DNA of 64,000 nucleotides from Bacteroidetes bacterium 37-13 (GTDB lineage Bacteria; Bacteroidota; Bacteroidia; Chitinophagales; LD1): NCBI GenBank assembly GCA_001897535.1, contig MKTC01000023.1, positions 1 to 64,000 of the forward strand, read 5' to 3'. Shown piece by piece: positions 59,296 to 64,000 of this stretch (position 1 is its first letter; each line of letters starts with the position of its first letter). The notes under the pieces were generated by a model. It saw only the letters and a program-made list of their open reading frames with translations, ran no database searches and was not told where the DNA came from. The position numbers and the translations under genes were made by a program.

Positions 59296-61892
59296 TACTT
59301 TACAGTGAATTTAGTATTTGAAATTCCTGATTTCCCTTGTAACTGTAAGTTGTAAATTCCTTGAGCTAAAGTAGAAATATCAACTTCAATTTTATTGCTG
59401 TTGAAAGCGCTATTTTTTTCAAAAACTTGTGCTCCTGTAGTATTGAAAATTTTTAAAGTATAGTCGCCATCATTTTGAGTTGTGTTCACAAATAATTTGT
59501 TGCTTGCAGGATTTGGATACACGCTAATTTCATCTTTAGAAACTTCGTTGATACCAACATTTGCGCCACGCGAAATTTGTAAATCGAGCAAATAGCTTCC
59601 GACAGTTCCTTGAAAATAATCAGCAACAAAGAAGGTTACTGTTCCTCCACCTTGAACACCAATTTGGCTGCCCATAACATCATCGTAAGTACCACTCCAA
59701 CTTCCTCCATTTACCTTGTAGCTAAATTGTACATCGTTGCTGTAAGCTTGTCCATTACCGCTGTTGTTGCTATCGTGAACACGTGCAGTAATTGCGTAAT
59801 TCGTACCACTTGGAAGGTTAATGGTGTAATAATCGTAGTCGCTACCGATGTGCATGTTGGAACCTGTTGTTTGCACACTTGCCGTATTACCATTAAAGCT
59901 TGGGTTAAAGCCGTAGCTAGCTCCTTCAGAATTGTTTGCTTCGTATTGGTCTGGTTGAAGCCCCGGAGTTATCACATTCACATCTACCGGATTTGGAAAA
60001 GATTGCGAATACACCAAAGTGTAATTTTGCTGGTTTGTGGTAGAAAAGAAAGCAAGCAAATAAGAACCTGGATCAACTGATAAATTGCTGTTGTTAAAAG
60101 TAACATTGTATGCAGTTTGTGCATTCATAGAGCCTTGCACTTCATCAAAAGTAGCTACCCAAGTGCCATCTAATTTGTAAAGGTCTGCGGAAATCCAACC
60201 TGTCCAATTTCCTGAACCTGCATTGCCAATTTGTGCTTGCACACTTGCTGCTTGCCCTTTGGTGAAAGCAGTAGGATTTAAGGTAGTGTTTCCTGCCATT
60301 TGAATATTGTTGGCAGGTCCGGTAACGGTAAATGTTACAGGATTATTAAAAGTGTTTTGGTTGATGAGTGAGTAATCAAAAGTGCTGTTTTTATAGTAAA
60401 TACCTAAATAGTAAGTTCCGGGTATTACGTCTAAATTATTATCGGTAAAACTTACTTGGTAGTGATAACCCGCTTGTGCAGTTTGGTTTGTATATTCCTG
60501 AATTATTCTTACAAATACACCGTTGTGGTCAAAGATTGCCGCAGCAAAGTTTCCGGTAAAATTAGTAGATCCTGAGTTAGCAATATCTGCATAAACAGAA
60601 AAACTGCTACCAGACTGTACAGGGTTGGCACTTACTGTGGTTGCTGCGTATAATGCAATTCCACCTTGGTTGATAGTGCCTCCTCCTCCGCCACCGCCAT
60701 TGGCAGGCTTAATGCCAATTACAGCTTGCTGTCTGCTGTTAAAACCTCCTGTACCGCCACCTGCTCCCAAAGATGTTGGGTCTAAATTATTTACTGAAAA
60801 GAAGCCATCGCTATTGCCACCCCAGCCCCAGTTTTGGTGAAAGAAATTATTTTGGTCATAGCCATCGCAAACCCAAGTGTGTCCGCCACCTTGCCCAAAA
60901 CCGGCATATTGAATTGGTCTTCCGGCATCTAATTCACCTTTTAGTAAACTTATCCAATTTGCATCAGTATAATTATCGCGCGAAACACCTTGCAGTGAAT
61001 TTGGGTCGTAGCCAAAGTAAGTTTTGTAAGCATATTCGGCACATGCTTGTCCGGGTGAAAGACTTGCTACTACAAAGGCGCTGCTACCTCCGGTTGCCCC
61101 AACGCCATAACTCATTTCTACGGCTACACCGCAATGATACATTAAGGTGGCTACATCACTATTAGGACTGCTTAATGTATTTCCCATTCCTGCCCAGTTA
61201 TAAGTAGTTGCACCAAAGTTGGCGGCTTGTGTTCCAAAATTTTGGTCGTTGTAAGAGTGGCTTCCAACGCCTTGTGTTGGGTAGTTCCAAAACTTCATAA
61301 TTTGAGCCATTGCTGTAGCTACGCAGCCTGTTACACAGCGTTCGTTGTATAGATTGCTGTAAGGGCAAGCTCCATTCTCATTTGGTGCTTGATTCCATTT
61401 GGTTTGGCAAAGGGGATTTACTGCTTGTATGCCTCTTCCTGCAGATTGAATTACAGGAATGTTTTCATAATAATTTTTCCATTTTGCAGTAATTTCTTCT
61501 GTAGTTGAATGAACATTTTCCTTTACATAAATAATTTGAGCTTTGTAATTTTCAAACCATTTTTGTGCTTCTTGGTTTACATTATTTATAGGAAAATAGC
61601 TTTCGGTACTGTAGCCTAAAATTGGCGTTACCAAATCTTCTGCCGAAACCATCACAAAGCTGTTTAGTCCATTTACATCAAATACGTAATAAATAGGTTT
61701 ATCATCTATTGCAGCGCCCACATTTTTAGGTGTTCTACATTCATAAACAAGCTTGAGTGTAACTGCCTCGGAAGCAGTGCTGTTTTGCATGTAAAAATGC
61801 TTTGCTACGCGCATGGCATAATTTACATCTACATCTTTTGCAAACACAAAAGTACTTACTAAAAGGAAAATGAGTGTGTACAATTTTTTCAT
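59295..61892 (-). CDS. C10 family cysteine peptidase (streptopain-like) with T9SS sorting domain
   Basis: 865 aa. After a signal peptide (LYTLIFLLVSTFVFA) comes a SpeB-type prodomain (VMVSAEDLVTPILGYSTES), then the peptidase with catalytic Cys190 in CVTGCVATAMAQIMKFWNYP and His338 in QGGGHTWVCDGYD. A Gly-rich linker leads to two CARDB/Ig-like repeats (SVYADIANSGSTNFTG; SVQAQIGNAGSGNWTG), a pre-peptidase-type beta domain, and a type A T9SS domain (ISVYPNPASNKLFVN, DISTLAQGIYNLQLQ). It is secreted across the outer membrane as a processed protease, probably for peptide nutrition. Confidence 0.93.
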   Translation of the reverse strand: MKKLYTLIFLLVSTFVFAKDVDVNYAMRVAKHFYMQNSTASEAVTLKLVYECRTPKNVGAAIDDKPIYYVFDVNGLNSFVMVSAEDLVTPILGYSTESYFPINNVNQEAQKWFENYKAQIIYVKENVHSTTEEITAKWKNYYENIPVIQSAGRGIQAVNPLCQTKWNQAPNENGACPYSNLYNERCVTGCVATAMAQIMKFWNYPTQGVGSHSYNDQNFGTQAANFGATTYNWAGMGNTLSSPNSDVATLMYHCGVAVEMSYGVGATGGSSAFVVASLSPGQACAEYAYKTYFGYDPNSLQGVSRDNYTDANWISLLKGELDAGRPIQYAGFGQGGGHTWVCDGYDQNNFFHQNWGWGGNSDGFFSVNNLDPTSLGAGGGTGGFNSRQQAVIGIKPANGGGGGGGTINQGGIALYAATTVSANPVQSGSSFSVYADIANSGSTNFTGNFAAAIFDHNGVFVRIIQEYTNQTAQAGYHYQVSFTDNNLDVIPGTYYLGIYYKNSTFDYSLINQNTFNNPVTFTVTGPANNIQMAGNTTLNPTAFTKGQAASVQAQIGNAGSGNWTGWISADLYKLDGTWVATFDEVQGSMNAQTAYNVTFNNSNLSVDPGSYLLAFFSTTNQQNYTLVYSQSFPNPVDVNVITPGLQPDQYEANNSEGASYGFNPSFNGNTASVQTTGSNMHIGSDYDYYTINLPSGTNYAITARVHDSNNSGNGQAYSNDVQFSYKVNGGSWSGTYDDVMGSQIGVQGGGTVTFFVADYFQGTVGSYLLDLQISRGANVGINEVSKDEISVYPNPASNKLFVNTTQNDGDYTLKIFNTTGAQVFEKNSAFNSNKIEVDISTLAQGIYNLQLQGKSGISNTKFTVK

Positions 61893-62014
61893 GGTAATTG
61901 TTTACTGTGTGAAAAGAGAAGTTTGTGCGGAGAATTTATGTTGGTTTATTAGAAAGTAAAAGAAAGCGATTGTCTTAGTGGAGTAGGAGAGAAGCACTTT
62001 TAATAAAAAAGTAT

Positions 62015-62052
62015 AAAGGAAAAATGATGCAGTTGATATCATTTTTCCCTTT
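62015..62052 (-). terminator. AT-rich hairpin in the 295-bp gap after the PLP enzyme gene
   Basis: AAAGGAAAAATGAT and ATCATTTTTCCCTTT form an imperfect stem with a 9-nt loop, followed on the minus strand by a T-rich run (TATACTTTTTTATT). It lies about 140 bp past the stop of the 62188-63330 gene and 120 bp before the C10 peptidase. It may terminate the former, or fold in the leader of the latter. Nothing else is recognised in 61893-62187. Confidence 0.45.
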
Positions 62053-62187
62053 TGAGAAAGTAATATAAAAATACAGACTGAGCAGTTAAAATATTTTGAC
62101 TTTTGTGTAGGCATAGTTTTTTATGCTTTGTTCAAAAGTAAATATTTTTCAGGAAAAAGTAAATCTTCAAAAAAGGAGAAGAAGAAA

Positions 62188-63330
62188 TTATTTTTCGAGT
62201 GCTTGCTTTAAATCGGCAATCAAATCTTCAATGTCTTCAACACCAACACTAAAACGAAGCAGGTTGTCGGTTACGCCTACTTTTTCGCGCTCGGATTTTG
62301 GTACAGAAGCATGTGTCATGGTAACCGGATGGTTCACCAAACTTTCTACGCCACCCAAAGATTCTGCCAAAGAAAAAACATGAAATGAAGATGCAATTTT
62401 AAAAGTATCTTCTAAAGTAGCGTTTTTAATGGTTACAGAAATCATGCCGCCAAAATCGCGCATTTGTTTCTTGGCAATATCGTGGTTTGGGTGATTTTCT
62501 AAACCTGGATAATACACCTTTTCTATTCGCGGATGTGAACTTAAAAAGGCAGCTATTTGCTTACCGTTTGCACAATGGCGCTCCATGCGCAAATGCAAAG
62601 TTTTTATGCCGCGCAATACTAAAAATGAATCCATTGGACCCGGAACTGCACCGCACGAATTGTGTATAAACGCCAACTTCTGTTGCAAATCATCGCTATT
62701 GGTAATTAAAGCACCCATCACCACATCGCTGTGCCCACCAAGATATTTTGTTACTGAGTGCATTACAATATCTGCGCCTAAATCGAGTGGGTTTTGCAAA
62801 TATGGTGAAGCAAAAGTATTGTCCACCACAAAGGTTAAGTTGTGCTTTTTACTTATGGCTGCACAAGCTTCAATATCCACAATTTGCATGGTAGGGTTAG
62901 TTGGTGTTTCTACCCAAAAAAGCTTTGTGTTGGCATTGATGTAAGGCAACACATTTTCCGGCTTGTTTAAATCTATGTAATGAAATTTAATGCCGTATTG
63001 CGAATACACTCTCTCAAAAATTCGGTAGGTGCCGCCATATAAATCGTTGCCCGTAATTACTTCATCACCCGGGCGAAGTAGTTTTGCAACTGCATCAATA
63101 GCGCCCATTCCACTGCTAAAACATAAGCAATGCTTCCCATTTTCTAATGCTGCGATATTATTTTGGAGTGCCATACGCGTAGGATTTTTTCCACGCGCAT
63201 ATTCGTAACCTTTATTTTTTCCGGGGCTTTCTTGCACATAAGTTGAAGTTTGAAAAATTGGAGTCATCACCGCACCGGTGCTTGGGTCTGGCTCTAAACC
63301 CGCATGTATCGCTTTTGTTCCGAATTTCAT
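62188..63330 (-). CDS. Cystathionine gamma-synthase/lyase family PLP enzyme
   Basis: 380 aa. Fold type I PLP enzyme of the Cys/Met metabolism group: KAIHAGLEPDPSTGAVMTPIFQTSTY, YEYARGKNPTRMALQNNIAALE, and the PLP lysine in HSVTKYLGGHSDVVMGAL. ESLGGVESLVNHPVTMTHAS is the C-terminal signature. Members are gamma-synthases (MetB) or gamma-lyases (Cth), which cannot be separated by these motifs. It is cytoplasmic and stands alone; its leader (63331-63477) shows no SAM-type riboswitch that I can recognise. Confidence 0.93.
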   Translation of the reverse strand: MKFGTKAIHAGLEPDPSTGAVMTPIFQTSTYVQESPGKNKGYEYARGKNPTRMALQNNIAALENGKHCLCFSSGMGAIDAVAKLLRPGDEVITGNDLYGGTYRIFERVYSQYGIKFHYIDLNKPENVLPYINANTKLFWVETPTNPTMQIVDIEACAAISKKHNLTFVVDNTFASPYLQNPLDLGADIVMHSVTKYLGGHSDVVMGALITNSDDLQQKLAFIHNSCGAVPGPMDSFLVLRGIKTLHLRMERHCANGKQIAAFLSSHPRIEKVYYPGLENHPNHDIAKKQMRDFGGMISVTIKNATLEDTFKIASSFHVFSLAESLGGVESLVNHPVTMTHASVPKSEREKVGVTDNLLRFSVGVEDIEDLIADLKQALEK

Positions 63331-63456
63331 TTTCTAAATATTTTTGTTTAATAATTTTGGACTTGTTTTAGCCTAAAGCTAAAGGCAAGATTAAGCAAAT
63401 TTTATCCGTATTATGTACGAGAAGTTTGTTTCGTGTAATAAATTTGGCAATCGTGT

Positions 63457-63464
63457 TATATTTG
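63457..63464 (+). promoter_or_regulatory. Candidate AMP nucleosidase promoter -7 element
   Basis: TATATTTG is an exact TAnnTTTG, 13 bp before the ATG at 63478. Confidence 0.45.
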
Positions 63465-63477
63465 AAAAAGAAAAGTG

Positions 63478-64000
63478 ATGAAAACAAAAGAAGAAATTGT
63501 AAATAACTGGCTGCCGCGCTACACTGGCATGGAGTTGAAAGAATTTGGCGAGTATATTTTGCTTACCAATTTTAATAATTACGTAAAGAAATTTGCAGCA
63601 TGGCACAATGTGAAAGTAATTGGCGAAGATCGCCCGATGCAATGTGCAACCGCTGATGGAATCACAATAATAAATTTTGGCATGGGCAGCCCAAATGCTG
63701 CTACAGTAATGGATTTGCTAACTGCTATTATGCCCAAAGCGGTTTTGTTTTTAGGGAAATGTGGCGGGTTAAAACGGAAGAATGAAATTGGCGATTTAAT
63801 ACTTCCAATTGCAGCTATTCGCGGAGAAGGAACAAGCAGCGATTATTTGCCTGAAGAAGTTCCTGCACTTCCCGCATTTGCGCTGCAAAAAGCAATTTCT
63901 ACAACCATTCGCGACCACGCAAAAGATTATTGGACAGGTACAGTTTACACCACAAACCGCAGAGTGTGGGAGTGGGACGAAGATTTTAAAGAGTATTTGC
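63478..64000 (+). CDS. amn: AMP nucleosidase, N-terminal part (cut by window edge)
   Basis: About 174 codons to the window end, not in the ORF track. From ATG 63478 the protein reads MKTKEEIVNNWLPRYTGMEL and continues with YILLTNFNNYVKKFA, ITIINFGMGSPNAATVMDLL, AVLFLGKCGGLKRKNEIGDL and YWTGTVYTTNRRVWEWD. This is the Bacteroidota AMP nucleosidase of the nucleoside phosphorylase superfamily, which hydrolyses AMP to adenine and ribose-5-phosphate. The C-terminus is outside the window. The upstream TATATTTG element supports this start. Confidence 0.9.
   Translation, partial: MKTKEEIVNNWLPRYTGMELKEFGEYILLTNFNNYVKKFAAWHNVKVIGEDRPMQCATADGITIINFGMGSPNAATVMDLLTAIMPKAVLFLGKCGGLKRKNEIGDLILPIAAIRGEGTSSDYLPEEVPALPAFALQKAISTTIRDHAKDYWTGTVYTTNRRVWEWDEDFKEYL

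Noticed and set aside
63331-63477. SAM-type riboswitch before the cystathionine gamma-synthase/lyase gene.
   Set aside because: The leader is short and AT-rich and I see no conserved riboswitch core.

Overview
The window is chromosomal DNA from a member of the Bacteroidota, probably a Chitinophagales-like or Cytophagales-like environmental lineage. The evidence is AT-rich DNA with compact genes, two proteins with type IX secretion (T9SS) sorting domains, a C10 family peptidase, a Porin_10 outer-membrane protein, the alternative Bacteroidota GlmU-like protein, DUF5606, a long NusB, many short lipoproteins, and recurrent TAnnTTTG/TAnnTTCG promoter elements. I could not run searches, so all family names are read from motifs.

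Region 1-7.1 kb is an accessory island. It opens with a transposase cut by the window edge. Four 131-138 bp imperfect inverted repeats follow, each ending in CGTTA. Between them lie one or two plus-strand genes, as in an integron cassette array without a visible integrase. One cassette carries an exosortase K-like gene and its probable single substrate, a 941-aa VIT-domain protein with an MSEP sorting tail. The array ends at a RAYT (REP-associated tyrosine transposase) gene flanked on both sides by paired hairpins.

Region 7.1-24.6 kb is mostly core chromosome: lysS, lpxK-punA-porin, a receiver-less sigma-54 activator, a DUF1573 protein, an FAD monooxygenase, rbfA, a korA without korB, a LolC/E-like permease, a CAP protein, a rhodanese-thioredoxin fusion, a GH1 glycosidase, an SDR and a lipoprotein.

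Region 24.6-32.8 kb holds the most interesting unrecognised system: two abutting secreted paralogs (1060 and 701 aa). They share a helical module (two copies in the first, one in the second) and a C-terminal domain with HRGHS and GSCGG motifs, suggestive of a caspase/CHAT-like fold. A periplasmic-binding-fold protein and a helical-repeat protein follow.

Region 32.8-49.6 kb has a T9SS cargo, a GlmU-like protein, gltX, a polysaccharide deacetylase, DUF5606, leucine dehydrogenase-nusB, DUF1573-yajC-coaE, a TPR protein, cysS, two peptide-type ABC permeases without ATPases, a threonine dehydrogenase-like SDR and small lipoproteins. Region 49.6-55.2 kb has two helical lipoproteins, three related phytanoyl-CoA dioxygenase-like domains in two genes, an AlkB-type alkane hydroxylase and a LEA14-like lipoprotein. 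Region 55.2-58.8 kb is a tightly coupled ABC transporter-ACP-ketosynthase operon. Region 58.8-64 kb has a lipoprotein coupled to a C10 peptidase with T9SS domain, a cystathionine gamma-synthase/lyase, and the start of AMP nucleosidase.

No rRNA, tRNA, CRISPR array or replication origin was recognised. No gene-free stretch exceeds 300 bases; the longest (61893-62187) holds a hairpin described below.
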